NCBI RefSeq assembly: GCF_001425745.1
Contig: NZ_LMDF01000011.1
Coordinates: forward strand, 218,387 to 282,386
Direction: 5' to 3'
Length of the DNA stretch: 64,000 bases
DNA from: Caulobacter sp. Root343
GTDB lineage: Bacteria > Pseudomonadota > Alphaproteobacteria > Caulobacterales > Caulobacteraceae
A program made the position numbers and the translations under genes. This document shows, piece after piece, positions 30,396 through 40,447 of this stretch. A model generated the notes under the pieces. It was not told the origin of the DNA and searched no databases. It saw nothing but the letters and a program-made list of their open reading frames with translations. Each line of letters begins with the position of its first letter. Position 1 is the first letter of the stretch.

Positions 30396-32288
30396 TCAGA
30401 ACTCTTGCCAATCCTCGTTGACCGCCACGGCGGCCGAGCCCCGCGAGACGGGCGCGGAGGGGCGCGACATCGGCCGCGAGGCCGGACGCGCGGCCGCGGT
30501 GGGACGCGACGGAGCAGCGGCGGCTCTCGGCGCCGCGCCAGCCACGCGGAAGCGCGAGACCAGTTCAGCCAGATTGCCGGCTTCGTTCTTCAGCGAATGG
30601 GTGGCGGCGGTGGCTTCCTCGACCATGGCGGCGTTCTGCTGAACGACCTGGTCCATCTGGTTCACGGCCGAATTGACCTCGTTCAGGCCGGTGGCCTGTT
30701 CGGTGGTCGAGGCCGAGATCTCCTTCATCAGCGCGTCGATCGAGGCGACCTGCTCGACGATGCGGCTCAGCGCCTCGCCGGTCTGGCCGACCAGGTCCAC
30801 GCCGGCCCCGACCTGCTGGGTCGAGGTCGAGATCAGGGAACGCTGGGCCAGGGCCCGGACTTCCTGGGCGACGACGGCGAAGCCGCGACCGGCTTCACCC
30901 GCCCGCGCCGCCTCGACCCCGGCGTTCAGGGCCAGCAGGTTGGTCTGGAAAGCGATCTCGTCGATGACGCCGATGATCTGGCTGACCTGGGTGGACGAGG
31001 TCTCGATCTCGGTCATCGCCGAGACGGCCTGGCTGACAATCCGGCCCGAGCGCTCGGCGTCGGAGCGGGCGGCGGCCACGACCTGCGAGGCTTCCTGAGC
31101 GCCCGAGGCGGTCTTGCGAACCGTGGCGGTGATCTCGTCGAGGGCGGCGGCGGTCTCTTCCAGGCTGGCGGCCTGTTGTTCGGTGCGGCGCGACAGGTTG
31201 TCGGAGGCCGAGGCGATCTCGTCCGCGCCGGCGTTGACGCCGCCGGTGGCCGCGACGATCGCCTTCATGGCGTCTTCCAGCTTCAGGACGGCCTTGTTGA
31301 AGTCGTCGCGCAGCTGCTGATAGCGGCCGGCGAACGGCGCGTCGATGCGGCAGGTCAGGTCGCCATCGGCCAGGCGCGACAGGCTCGAGGCCAGGGCCTC
31401 GACCACCTGGGCCTGCTCGGCGGCGGTGGCCCGGCGCTCGTCGTCATTGGCGGCGCGGTCGCGCTCGGCGGCGGTGCGAGTCTGTTCGGCTTCGCTCTCG
31501 ATACGGATCTTGGCGATGGCCGCTTCCTTGAAGTGGACCACGGCGGCGGCCATCTGGCCAACCTCGTCGGCGCGGTCGACAGCGGGAATCTCGATGGCGT
31601 TGTCGCCCGAGGCCAGGCGGCGCATGGCCGCGGTCATGGCGGCCACCGGCTTGGCGATCGAGCTGGACAGCAGCAGGCCGCCGCCCAGGGCGATGGCGCC
31701 GCTCAGCAGGATGCCGGCCATCAGCACCAGGTTCGAGATGGCCTGGGCCTTCTTCTGAGCCAGGGCTTCGGCTTCGATGCGCCCCTGGGCCGAGGCCTGG
31801 ATGGCGTCCAGGGCGTCCTCGACCGGCACCACGGCCTTGTCGGCGACGCCGTCGTTACGGACCAGTTCCACGGCCTGCGGACGGGTCGCCGGATCAGCGC
31901 CCAGGCGCAGGGCCGGGTCGATGGCTTCCTTGCGGTAGCCGGCATAGGCGTCGCGGATCGCCTGCACCTGGGCATGGTCGGCGCCCAGCGTGTCCAGCTT
32001 GTCCAGGGCGCCGAAGAACTTGACCTTGTGCACGGTCTCGATGCGCTTGACGTAATAGTCGTCGCCCGAGAGCAGGTAGCCGCGCAGCGAGTTTTCCTGC
32101 CGGGTCAGGCGATAGGTGGCCGTGTCGGCCGCCTGCATCACCTGATAGGCGCGCTCGGACCGCGCGACCGACTTCTCCAGCACCATGGAGTTGACGAACA
32201 GCGCCAGGCCCATGGTCGCGATGGTCGCCAGCAGCACGCCGAACACGACCAGCAGCTTCGTGGGGATCCTGAAATTGCCGAACTTCAC
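30396..32288 (-). CDS. Methyl-accepting chemotaxis protein with shortened signalling hairpin
   Basis: 630-residue chemoreceptor: membrane helix 1 ([20 protein letters not shown]), periplasmic helical sensor (about 35-190), helix 2 ([20 protein letters not shown]), HAMP, a second HAMP-like unit ([16 protein letters not shown]), and the signalling domain. The C-terminus NEDWQEF is a WxxF-type CheR/CheB docking pentapeptide. The tip sequence [20 protein letters not shown] is intact, but EVRALAQRS runs straight into [10 protein letters not shown]. The usual AEAAKEIKx between them, about nine residues, is missing. GTG start at 32288 with a clear GGAGG. Confidence 0.92.
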   Translation of the reverse strand: MKFGNFRIPTKLLVVFGVLLATIATMGLALFVNSMVLEKSVARSERAYQVMQAADTATYRLTRQENSLRGYLLSGDDYYVKRIETVHKVKFFGALDKLDTLGADHAQVQAIRDAYAGYRKEAIDPALRLGADPATRPQAVELVRNDGVADKAVVPVEDALDAIQASAQGRIEAEALAQKKAQAISNLVLMAGILLSGAIALGGGLLLSSSIAKPVAAMTAAMRRLASGDNAIEIPAVDRADEVGQMAAAVVHFKEAAIAKIRIESEAEQTRTAAERDRAANDDERRATAAEQAQVVEALASSLSRLADGDLTCRIDAPFAGRYQQLRDDFNKAVLKLEDAMKAIVAATGGVNAGADEIASASDNLSRRTEQQAASLEETAAALDEITATVRKTASGAQEASQVVAAARSDAERSGRIVSQAVSAMTEIETSSTQVSQIIGVIDEIAFQTNLLALNAGVEAARAGEAGRGFAVVAQEVRALAQRSLISTSTQQVGAGVDLVGQTGEALSRIVEQVASIDALMKEISASTTEQATGLNEVNSAVNQMDQVVQQNAAMVEEATAATHSLKNEAGNLAELVSRFRVAGAAPRAAAAPSRPTAAARPASRPMSRPSAPVSRGSAAVAVNEDWQEF

Positions 32289-32552
32289 CGCAGCCTCCAA
32301 GGTTCTTGGGCAGGCTCGGCAGGCGGATTCGCCACGACGGCGCTTCCGCAACCGAGCACGGCTCCATGTTTGGGCCGCGCAAGGTTGCTGGGCTGTTAAC
32401 TCTACTGTGGCGCAATGTCGCAGAGTTCGACATTGAGAATCTGTCGCGATCTCAAGCACTTGCCTCTGGTTGCAGAAGCACTCTCGACACGTGCGCGCTG
32501 CTGACCGGAGAGGGCGGCGAAGACTGCTGCAACCCTCCGGACACGGATTGAT
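32289..32552. other. Intergenic region upstream of the chemoreceptor gene
   Basis: No gene seen. AATGTCG at 32414-32420 and CGACATT at 32428-32434 form a perfect inverted repeat with a 7-nt spacer, a plausible operator for the chemoreceptor promoter. A GTTAAC lies nearby at about 32395. Confidence 0.45.
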
Positions 32553-35444
32553 TTAGTGCGCTTCGTCCCAGTTGAGCGCGGCGCGGGCCTCCACGGTCAG
32601 CGGCACCGACAGCGCCACCGCCGGATCGGCGGCCTTCTCCATGACCTCGCGGATCACGGCGCAGGCGCGGTCGGCCTCGGCCTCGGGGGTCTCGAAGACC
32701 AGTTCGTCGTGCACCTGCAGCAGCATCCGCGACTCCAGGCCGGCGGCCTCGAGGGCGGCGGGCATGCGGATCATGGCCCGGCGCATGACGTCTGCGGCCG
32801 CGCCCTGGATCGGGGCGTTGATCGCCGCCCGCTCGGCGAACTGCCGGTGGGCGGCCGACTTGGCCTGGATGTCGGGGATGTTGATCTTCCGCCCGAAGAT
32901 GGTGGTGACATAGCCGTGCTCGCGCACGAAGGCCTTGGTCGCGTCCATATAGGCCTGGATGCCCGGGAAGCGCTCGAAGTAGGTCTTGATATAGGCCCCG
33001 GCCTCGCCCTGGCCGATGCCCAGCTGGTTGGCGAGACCGAAGGCGCTGATCCCGTAGACGATGCCGAAATTGATCGCCTTGGCCCGGCGGCGGATCATTG
33101 GGTCCATGCCCTCGATCGGCGTATCGAACATCTCCGAGGCCGTCATGGCGTGGATGTCGAGGCCTTCCTGGAAGGCGCGCTTCAGCTGCGGGATGTCGCC
33201 GATGTGGGCCAGCAGGCGCAGCTCGATCTGGCTGTAGTCGGCGCTGATCAGCACCCTGCCCTTGTCGGCGATGAACGCCTTGCGGATCTTGCGACCCTCC
33301 TCGGTGCGGACCGGGATGTTCTGTAGGTTGGGATCCGACGACGACAGCCGGCCCGTGGTCGTGGCGGCCAGGGCGTAGGAGGTGTGGACCCGGCCGGTGC
33401 CCGGCGCGATGGCGGCGATCAGGTTCTCGGTATAGGTGCCCTTCAGCTTCGACAGCTGGCGCCAGTCCAGCAGGACGCGCGGCAGCTCGTGCTCCAGGGC
33501 CAGGCTCTCCAGCACGTCGCTGTCGGTCGACCACTGGCCGGTGGCGGTCTTCTTGCCGCCCTTCATCTGCATCTCGCCGAACAGCACGTCGCCGATCTGC
33601 TTGGGGCTGCCCAGGTTGAAGGGCCGGCCGACGATCTCCTGGGCCCGCTCCTCGTACTTGGCCATGCGCATCGAGAACTCGTTGGAGAGCAGGCGCAGCG
33701 CCTCGGGATCCACCTTGACCCCGTTGTTCTCCATCATCGCCAGCACCGCCGGCAGCGGCCGCTCCAGCGTCTCGTAGACGGTCGACAGGCCCTCGCGCGC
33801 CAGGCGCGGCTTCAGGGTCTGATAGAGCCGCAGGGTGACGTCGGCGTCCTCGGCGGCGTAGGCGGTGGCCTCGGTCAGGCCCACGTGCTTGAAGCTGATC
33901 TGGCCCTTGCCGGTCCCGGCCACCTGCTTGAACGGAATCGGCTTGTGGCCCAGCCACAGCTCCGACAGCTCGTCCATGCCGTGGCCGTGCAGGCCCGCCT
34001 CCAGCACGTAGCTGATCAGCATGGTGTCCTCGATCGGCGCGACCTGGATCCCGTATCGCGAGAGCACGGCGATGTCGTACTTGGCGTTCTGGGCCACCTT
34101 CAGCACCGCCGGATCTTCCAGCAGCGGCTTCAGGGCGGCCATCGCCTCGTCCAGCGGGATCTGCACCAGGTCGGCGGCGGCTTCCAGCGCCAGGCCGTCC
34201 TTCTCGCAGTGGCCGACCGGGATGTAGCAGGCCTCGCCCGGATTGATGGCCAGCGATACGCCGCACAGGCCGGCCGTGGCCGAGGACAGGGCGTCGGTCT
34301 CGGTGTCGAACGCCACCAGGCCCTTGGCCGTCGCCTTGGCGACCCAGGCCTTCAGGGTGTCGAGATCCTGGATCCGGACATAGGTGGCGTGGTCGATGCT
34401 GATCGGCTCGGCCACCGGATTGGCGGCGGCGCGCGCGGCGGCTCCCATGTACGAGACACTGGTGACCGGAGCCTTGGGCTGGGCGGGAGCGCGATCGAGC
34501 GTACCGGGCGTCGCCGCGGCCGAGCCGTCGCCGACCCGGCGGGCCAGGGTGCGGAACTCCATCTGCTCCAGGAAGGCGGCCAGGACCTCCTTGTCGGGCT
34601 CACGCACCTTCAGCTCGTCCAGCGGCTGGGGCAGCGGCGTGTCGCAGTCCAGCTTCACCAGGGCTCGCGACAGGCGGATCTGGTCCGCGAACTCGATCAG
34701 GGTCTCGCGGCGCTTGGGCTGCTTGATCTCGCCGGCCCGGGCCAGCAGCGTGTCGAGGTCGCCGTATTCGGTGATCAGCTGGGCGGCGGTCTTGATGCCG
34801 ATGCCGGGGGCGCCCGGCACGTTGTCGACGCTGTCGCCGCACAGGGCCTGAACGTCGACGACCTTGTCCGGATAGACGCCGAACTTCTCGAACACCTGCT
34901 CGCGCTCGATCCGCACGCCCTTCATCGGGTCGAACATCGAGACGCCGTCGCCGACCAGCTGCATCAGGTCCTTGTCGGACGAGACGATGATCGCCTCGCC
35001 GCCGACGTCGCGAGCCTTGCAGGCATAGGCGGCGATCAGGTCGTCGGCCTCGTAGCCCGGCAGCTCGATGGCCGGCACGCCGAAGGCCAGGGTCGCCTCA
35101 CGCACCAGCGGGAACTGCGGGATCAGGTCCTCGGGCGGCGGGGGCCGGTGGGCCTTGTACTTGTCGTAGAGATTGTTGCGGAACGTCTTTTCGGAGTGGT
35201 CCCAGATCACCGCCAGATGGGTGGGCGTGTCGCCCTGCATGTCGCGCATCAGCTTCCACAGCATGTTGCAGAAGCCTTGGACGGCGCCCACCGGCAGGCC
35301 GTCGCTCTTGCGGGTCAACGGCGGCAGGGCGTGGTAGGCGCGGAACAGATAGGCCGAGCCGTCCACCAGGAACAGCCGGACGGCGGGGCCGTCCTGGGTC
35401 AGCTCGGAAACGTTCGGAAGGGGGGGCGCGGCGACGTCGGTCAT
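32553..35444 (-). CDS. polA: DNA polymerase I
   Basis: Repair and Okazaki-fragment polymerase, 963 residues. The 5'-3' exonuclease domain (about 20-310) starts FLVDGSAYLFRAYHALPPLT and has the helix-hairpin-helix GIGIKTAAQLI. The 3'-5' exonuclease domain (about 360-560) shows VAFDTETDALSS, so DxE is intact and proofreading is expected. The polymerase domain has ADYSQIELRLLAHI (motif A), RRRAKAINFGIVYGISAFGL (motif B) and LQVHDELVFE (motif C). Starts at 35444 and 35456 are both possible. It diverges from the TonB-C-repeat gene. Confidence 0.97.
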   Translation of the reverse strand: MTDVAAPPLPNVSELTQDGPAVRLFLVDGSAYLFRAYHALPPLTRKSDGLPVGAVQGFCNMLWKLMRDMQGDTPTHLAVIWDHSEKTFRNNLYDKYKAHRPPPPEDLIPQFPLVREATLAFGVPAIELPGYEADDLIAAYACKARDVGGEAIIVSSDKDLMQLVGDGVSMFDPMKGVRIEREQVFEKFGVYPDKVVDVQALCGDSVDNVPGAPGIGIKTAAQLITEYGDLDTLLARAGEIKQPKRRETLIEFADQIRLSRALVKLDCDTPLPQPLDELKVREPDKEVLAAFLEQMEFRTLARRVGDGSAAATPGTLDRAPAQPKAPVTSVSYMGAAARAAANPVAEPISIDHATYVRIQDLDTLKAWVAKATAKGLVAFDTETDALSSATAGLCGVSLAINPGEACYIPVGHCEKDGLALEAAADLVQIPLDEAMAALKPLLEDPAVLKVAQNAKYDIAVLSRYGIQVAPIEDTMLISYVLEAGLHGHGMDELSELWLGHKPIPFKQVAGTGKGQISFKHVGLTEATAYAAEDADVTLRLYQTLKPRLAREGLSTVYETLERPLPAVLAMMENNGVKVDPEALRLLSNEFSMRMAKYEERAQEIVGRPFNLGSPKQIGDVLFGEMQMKGGKKTATGQWSTDSDVLESLALEHELPRVLLDWRQLSKLKGTYTENLIAAIAPGTGRVHTSYALAATTTGRLSSSDPNLQNIPVRTEEGRKIRKAFIADKGRVLISADYSQIELRLLAHIGDIPQLKRAFQEGLDIHAMTASEMFDTPIEGMDPMIRRRAKAINFGIVYGISAFGLANQLGIGQGEAGAYIKTYFERFPGIQAYMDATKAFVREHGYVTTIFGRKINIPDIQAKSAAHRQFAERAAINAPIQGAAADVMRRAMIRMPAALEAAGLESRMLLQVHDELVFETPEAEADRACAVIREVMEKAADPAVALSVPLTVEARAALNWDEAH

Positions 35445-35595
35445 GGCCGGCAACATAGGGGGCGCGACCCGCCCCGAAAACCCTCTGGAAAAACCTTTGG
35501 AGGAACCCTCTGGCGGGCCGCCACAGGATCACATAACCTCCACCTAGGGTCGAGCGCCGAAGGGGTCGCGCGCCGACTTGGCTCGGGGTTCTATC

Positions 35596-36945
35596 GTGCT
35601 CTCGCGTAAGCTTCTGCTGGCCTTGCTGGCGGCCAGCCTCTCCACCGCCGTCCTTGCACAAAACGATGATGACGACGAAGCGCCGAAAGGTTGGCGGCCG
35701 AACTTCGTCGTCCATGTCCCGCCCTCGAAGATGAAGGCCGCATTCCCGAAGGGCGCGACGATGACCGGCAAGGCCGTGCTCGGCTGCGTCGCGGCCAAGG
35801 ACGGGCGACTGAGCGACTGCAAGGTGGTGCGCGAGGACCCCGTCGGTCAGGGCTTCGGCGAAGCGGCGCTGTCGGTTGTCGGCTACGAACGGATCGCCCC
35901 GAAAGACGGAACGGGGGCCTCGGTGGAAGGCCGGCCCGTCCGCACCAGCTTCGAGTTCCTGGCGCCCGGTGACGCCAATCCTGACTGGGTGCGCAAGCCC
36001 GACGGGCGCGACCTGGCCAACGTCTTCCCGAAGAAGGCGCTGGACAAGCATGTCGGCGGCCGCGCCACGATCCAGTGCCGGGTCACGGTCGAAGGCTTCC
36101 TCGACGCGTGCAAGGTTGTCTTCGAATCGCCCGCGGGCCTGGACTTCGGCGGCGCCGGCCTGCAGCTGGCCCCTCAGTTCCGCATGTCGCCGAAGATCCG
36201 CGGCGGCCACGCCGTGCCGGGCGGCCAAGTCACCATCCCGATCAATTGGGAACCCCCACGCGGGATCGCGACGATCACCAGCACGCCGGTCGTGCTGGAT
36301 CCGCCGTGGAACCGAGTCCCGACCCAGGCCGAGATCAACGCCGCCTGGCCCAAGGCCGCGGCGGGCGCGCCCTCGGGCCAAGCGGCCCTGCGCTGCGACC
36401 TCGTGAAGACTGGCCAGCTTCGGTCCTGCGACGTCATCTCCGAGAACCCGCGCGGCAAGGGCTTCGGCAAGGCCGCGCTAGAGCTGTCGAAGCTGTTCCA
36501 GATCCCCGTGAACCCCAGTGAGGCCAAGACGGTCAGGGACTATCAGGTCGACCTGCCATTCCGCTTCCGTGACCCGGCCACGCCCGATGGCCGCAAGCTG
36601 ACCAAGCCGCGCTGGATCCGCACCCTGACCGCCGAGGGCATGGCCGAGGTCTATCCGCAGGCGGCTATCAAAGCCGGGATCAAGTCGGGCCTGGGCGTGG
36701 TCTCCTGCACCGTCACCGCGACGGGCGAACTTACCGCCTGCCAGGCCGTCCGCGAGCAGCCCGCCGGCCTCGACTTCGGCGCGGCGGCGATCAAGGCGGT
36801 CTCGGTGATGCGCATGAACCCGTGGACCAAGGAAGGCGACACGGTCGACGGCTTGGTCATCACCATCCCGATCCAGTTCACGTTCGAGGACGACGCCCCG
36901 CCGGCGGAGCCGGCCAAACCTTCGTCGTCGTCAAAGCCGGACTGA
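35596..36945 (+). CDS. Periplasmic protein with four TonB-C-like repeats
   Basis: 449 residues: signal peptide (LLLALLAASLSTAVLA) followed by four tandem domains of about 100 residues. Each has the TonB C-terminal pattern: a cysteine strand, an xDGxLxxC turn, PxGxGFGxAA and a final strand of VTIPINW type. The cysteine pairs are LGCVAAKDGRLSDC, IQCRVTVEGFLDAC, LRCDLVKTGQLRSC and VSCTVTATGELTAC, one probable disulfide per repeat. There is no TonB membrane anchor or Pro-rich spacer, so it is not a classical energy transducer. GTG start at 35596 gives the best signal peptide. Confidence 0.82.
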   Translation: MLSRKLLLALLAASLSTAVLAQNDDDDEAPKGWRPNFVVHVPPSKMKAAFPKGATMTGKAVLGCVAAKDGRLSDCKVVREDPVGQGFGEAALSVVGYERIAPKDGTGASVEGRPVRTSFEFLAPGDANPDWVRKPDGRDLANVFPKKALDKHVGGRATIQCRVTVEGFLDACKVVFESPAGLDFGGAGLQLAPQFRMSPKIRGGHAVPGGQVTIPINWEPPRGIATITSTPVVLDPPWNRVPTQAEINAAWPKAAAGAPSGQAALRCDLVKTGQLRSCDVISENPRGKGFGKAALELSKLFQIPVNPSEAKTVRDYQVDLPFRFRDPATPDGRKLTKPRWIRTLTAEGMAEVYPQAAIKAGIKSGLGVVSCTVTATGELTACQAVREQPAGLDFGAAAIKAVSVMRMNPWTKEGDTVDGLVITIPIQFTFEDDAPPAEPAKPSSSSKPD

Positions 36946-37059
36946 TTGGACCGCCAGCTTTCCTCGCCTTGCGCCCGGAGGGCATGAGGCGTAACGGAAC
37001 CCGGCTCCGCGATCTGTCGCGGAACATCAGCCGTTTTTGGTAGTATTCAGGAGAGCGCG

Positions 37060-38088
37060 ATGGGTTACCGGGTCGCGGTGGTCGGCGCCACGGGCAATGT
37101 GGGCCGCGAGATGTTCAACATCCTCGAGGAAGTCAAATTCCCCGTCGACAAGATGCACGCCATCGCCAGCCGCAAATCCATTGGCGTCGAGGTTTCGTTC
37201 GGCAACGAGATCCTGCGCTGCCAGGACCTCGAGCAGTTCGACTTCTCGAAGGTTGACATCGTGCTGATGAGCGCCGGCGGCGCGATCTCCAAGGCCTGGG
37301 GCGAGAAGATCGGCGCGGCCGGTCCGATCGTGATCGACAATTCCAGCCACTTCCGGATGGACCCGGACGTGCCGCTGGTCGTGCCGGAAGTGAACCCCGA
37401 GGCGGTCAACACGCTGCCGAAGAACATCATCGCCAACCCCAACTGCTCGACTGCCCAGCTGGTGGTGGTGCTCGCGCCCCTGCACGCCGAAGCCAAGATC
37501 AAGCGCGTCGTCGTCTCGACCTACCAGTCGGTGTCGGGCGCGGGCAAGGAAGGCATGGACGAGCTGTGGGAGCAGACCAAGGGCGTGTTCGTCCTGGGCG
37601 CTCCGCCGCCCAAGAAGTTCACCAAGCAGATCGCCTTCAACGTCATTCCGCACATCGACGTCTTCATGGAAGACGGCTTCACCAAGGAAGAGTGGAAGAT
37701 GATGGCGGAGACCAAGAAGATCCTGGATCCGTCGATCAAGCTGACCGCCACCTGCGTGCGCGTGCCGGTCATGGTCGGCCACGCCGAATCCGTGAACATC
37801 GAGTTCGAGAGCCCGCTGGACGAGGACGACGTCCGCGAGATCCTGCGCGACGCCGATGGCGTGGAAGTCATCGATAAGCGCGAGGACGGCGGCTACATGA
37901 CGCCGAAGGAAAGCGCCGGCGAGTTCCCGGTCTATGTCTCGCGCATCCGCACCGACCCCACCGTCGAGAACGGCATCGCGCTGTGGTGCGTCGCCGACAA
38001 CCTGCGCAAGGGCGCGGCGCTGAACGCCGTGCAGATCGCCCAGCTCCTCCACGACAAGGGCCTGATCAAGCAGAAGCTCCCGGCCTAA
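37060..38088 (+). CDS. asd: Aspartate-semialdehyde dehydrogenase
   Basis: Reduces aspartyl phosphate to aspartate semialdehyde, the branch point to lysine, diaminopimelate, threonine and methionine. The 342 residues show the NADP fold (VAVVGATGNVGREMF), the catalytic cysteine in IIANPNCSTAQLVV, and the acid/histidine region VRVPVMVGHAESV. The ATG at 37060 has AGGAG upstream. It stands alone with a clear terminator. Confidence 0.97.
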   Translation: MGYRVAVVGATGNVGREMFNILEEVKFPVDKMHAIASRKSIGVEVSFGNEILRCQDLEQFDFSKVDIVLMSAGGAISKAWGEKIGAAGPIVIDNSSHFRMDPDVPLVVPEVNPEAVNTLPKNIIANPNCSTAQLVVVLAPLHAEAKIKRVVVSTYQSVSGAGKEGMDELWEQTKGVFVLGAPPPKKFTKQIAFNVIPHIDVFMEDGFTKEEWKMMAETKKILDPSIKLTATCVRVPVMVGHAESVNIEFESPLDEDDVREILRDADGVEVIDKREDGGYMTPKESAGEFPVYVSRIRTDPTVENGIALWCVADNLRKGAALNAVQIAQLLHDKGLIKQKLPA

Positions 38089-38121
38089 AGACCACTCTCC
38101 GCAACAAGCGGGTGGAAATCA

Positions 38122-38158
38122 GGGCTCCCGGGGCAGACCTCCCGGGAGCCCTTTTTCA
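38122..38158 (+). terminator. Intrinsic terminator after asd
   Basis: GGGCTCCCGGG pairs with CCCGGGAGCCC around a short CAGACCT-type loop and is followed by TTTTT. Confidence 0.9.
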
Positions 38159-38182
38159 TTTCTGATCATGAAGGACGACGCC

Positions 38183-39097
38183 ATGTCGGCGAGCGTGAAC
38201 GAGACCGAGGCCGAAAGCCGCTCCGCCTACGCCGCCGGCGTCGGCTGCTACGTCCTGTGGGGCTTCCTGCCCCTGTATTTCCACCTGCTGTCGAACCTGG
38301 GCGTCTCGTCGTGGGAAATGATCGCCCACCGCTCACTTTGGTCGGTCCTGTGGGCCGGCGGCCTGGTGCTGATCGCCAGGCAGGGCGGCCAGGTCGCGGC
38401 GGTGCTGCGCCAGCCCAAGACCCTCGGCGTGCTGGCGCTGTCGACCCTGGCGATCTTCAGCAACTGGACGATCTACGTCTTCGCGGTCAACGCCGGCCAC
38501 GTGATCGAAGCCAGCCTCGGCTACTACATCAATCCGCTGATGAACATGGCGGCCGGCGCCCTGCTGTTCCGCGAGCGCATGTCGACCGAGGGCAAGATCG
38601 CCATCGGCTTCGCCGCCGTCGGGGTGGCGATCCAGACCATCGCCCTGGGTCACCTGCCGATCGTCTCGCTGGGCCTGGCCCTGACATTCTGCGCCTACGC
38701 CATCCTGCGTAAGCAGGTGAAGGCCGACGCCCAAACCGGCCTGTTCGTCGAGTGCGCCTATCTGGCCTTGCCCGGCCTCTTCTACGTCCTGCACCTGCAG
38801 TCGACGGGCCAGAGCCATTTCGGCGCCGGGGCCGGCGTCACCGGCCTGCTGGCCCTGGCTGGGCCGGCCACCGTGGTTCCGCTGGCCCTGTTCGCCTGGT
38901 CGGCTCGCCGCCTGCCGCTGTCGGCGGTCGGCTTCCTGCAGTTCATCGCCCCGACCCTGCAGTTCCTGTTGGGCGTGGCGTTCGGCGAGCCGTTCACGCC
39001 GCTGCGGGCCCTGTCGTTTGTGTTCATCTGGCTGGGCGTGGCCACCTTCGCCTATGGCGCGTGGAAGAAAACGCGGGCGCTGGCGCCGGCGGCCTGA
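38183..39097 (+). CDS. rarD: RarD-like EamA-family transporter
   Basis: 304-residue inner-membrane protein with about ten helices. RarD features are clear: YVLWGFLPLYFHLL near the start, AHRSLWSVL, VNAGHVIEASLGYYINPLMN and FLQFIAPTLQFLLGV. Substrate not established for the family; chloramphenicol resistance has been claimed for relatives. The ATG at 38183 has AAGGA seven bases upstream, better than the ATG at 38168, which follows the terminator directly. Confidence 0.9.
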   Translation: MSASVNETEAESRSAYAAGVGCYVLWGFLPLYFHLLSNLGVSSWEMIAHRSLWSVLWAGGLVLIARQGGQVAAVLRQPKTLGVLALSTLAIFSNWTIYVFAVNAGHVIEASLGYYINPLMNMAAGALLFRERMSTEGKIAIGFAAVGVAIQTIALGHLPIVSLGLALTFCAYAILRKQVKADAQTGLFVECAYLALPGLFYVLHLQSTGQSHFGAGAGVTGLLALAGPATVVPLALFAWSARRLPLSAVGFLQFIAPTLQFLLGVAFGEPFTPLRALSFVFIWLGVATFAYGAWKKTRALAPAA

Positions 39098-39115
39098 AGC
39101 GATCTAGGCTGCGGA

Positions 39116-40414
39116 ATGACGACCCGACGCTTCGTCCTCGCCGCCGGCGGCTCTCTCGCGCTTCCCTTGTTCGCCGGCGCCGCCGCGCTCGATCCCTACA
39201 ACGCGCTGCTGACCGGCGACGGCGATCCGAATGCGGCCCTGCCCGCCCTGGCCGGCTGCGCGTTCGACCGGGGCGGCGACCGGTTCCGTCTGGCGCGCGG
39301 CCTGGCCGACGTGACCAACGGCCGGGCCATGACGCCTACCTCGCCGGCCCGCATCGCCTCGATCTCCAAGCTGGTCGCGGCGCTTGGCTTCATGACGCTC
39401 GTAGAGGCCGGCAAGGTCGGGCTGGACGACGACGCCGGCGAGATCCTGGGCTTTCCCCTCCGCCACCCGCGTTTCCCGGCCGCGCGGATCACGCCCCGAC
39501 AGCTGCTCTCGCACACCAGCGGCCTGCGCAATGGGCCCAGCTATCCGGTCGCCTTCGGCCGCCCGCTAAGCGCGGCGCTGGCGCCCGGCGGCGTCCAGTG
39601 GGACGACGGAGCCTGGTTCGGCCCCGCCACCGAGTCGCCGGGCGACTGGTTCGCCTATGCCGACGTCAACTACGCCCTGGTCGCTCAGCTGATCGAGGCG
39701 GTCAGCGGTGAGCGGTTCGACCGCTTCATGGCGCGCGTGGTCTTCGCGCCGCTGGGCCTGTCCTGCGGCTACAACTGGAGCGGCGTTCCGCAAGACGTTC
39801 GCGACCGCCGCGCCGTCCTCTATCGCAAGGCCCCGTCCGACGACGGGCCATGGGACGCCAAGGGCCCGTGGATCGCCCAGTTGGACGCCGCCGTCCCGCC
39901 CGCGCCGGAGCCCGCCGTCCGCACCGCCCCCGAGGCTGCCGGACGAAGCCTCGACAGCTATCGCCCCGGTGAAAACGGCTTCGTGTTCGGTCCGCAGGGC
40001 GGCCTGCGCGCCTCGGTCATGGACCTGGCCGTCATTGGTCGCGTCCTGTTGGCCAAGGGCGCGCCGATCCTGAAGCCCGCGACCTTCGTCCGAATGACCG
40101 CCCCGGCCTGGCGCTTCGATCCCAAACATCCGAACGGCGAGGGCTATGGCGGCCTGATCGCCGCCTACAGCCTGGGCGTCCAGACCCTGACCGGCGGAAC
40201 GGGCGACAACGTCTTCGACGGCTGCGCGAGCTGGTTCGGCCACGCCGGCGACGCCTATGGCCTCACCTCGGGCCTCTGGGTCGATCCGAGGTCCGGACGC
40301 GGGATCGCCTATCTGATCACCGGCCAGGCCGCGCCGCTGAAGACCAACAAGGGCCGCTCGATGTTGACCCGCCAGGAAGAGCGGTTGGCGAGTCTTCTGA
40401 TCGAAGCGTTCTAG
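39116..40414 (+). CDS. Serine hydrolase, beta-lactamase/class C type
   Basis: 432 residues with a twin-arginine-like leader (MTTRRFVLAAGGSLALPLFA), so exported. The nucleophile motif SISK is in ARIASISKLVAALGFM near residue 84. The second motif appears as AYADVNYALVAQLIE, a YxxxN variant of YxN, and the third as WFGHAGDAYGL (HxG). Such proteins are esterases, peptidases or remodelling enzymes more often than true beta-lactamases. Substrate unknown. 18 nt after rarD, same strand. Confidence 0.87.
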   Translation: MTTRRFVLAAGGSLALPLFAGAAALDPYNALLTGDGDPNAALPALAGCAFDRGGDRFRLARGLADVTNGRAMTPTSPARIASISKLVAALGFMTLVEAGKVGLDDDAGEILGFPLRHPRFPAARITPRQLLSHTSGLRNGPSYPVAFGRPLSAALAPGGVQWDDGAWFGPATESPGDWFAYADVNYALVAQLIEAVSGERFDRFMARVVFAPLGLSCGYNWSGVPQDVRDRRAVLYRKAPSDDGPWDAKGPWIAQLDAAVPPAPEPAVRTAPEAAGRSLDSYRPGENGFVFGPQGGLRASVMDLAVIGRVLLAKGAPILKPATFVRMTAPAWRFDPKHPNGEGYGGLIAAYSLGVQTLTGGTGDNVFDGCASWFGHAGDAYGLTSGLWVDPRSGRGIAYLITGQAAPLKTNKGRSMLTRQEERLASLLIEAF

Positions 40415-40447
40415 CCAGCTGCCGCGCGCCGGGTCATCGTCACGGCC

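Noticed and set aside
33384-35609. 741-codon plus-strand frame opposite polA
   Set aside because: Antisense to a certain polA; no recognisable domain.
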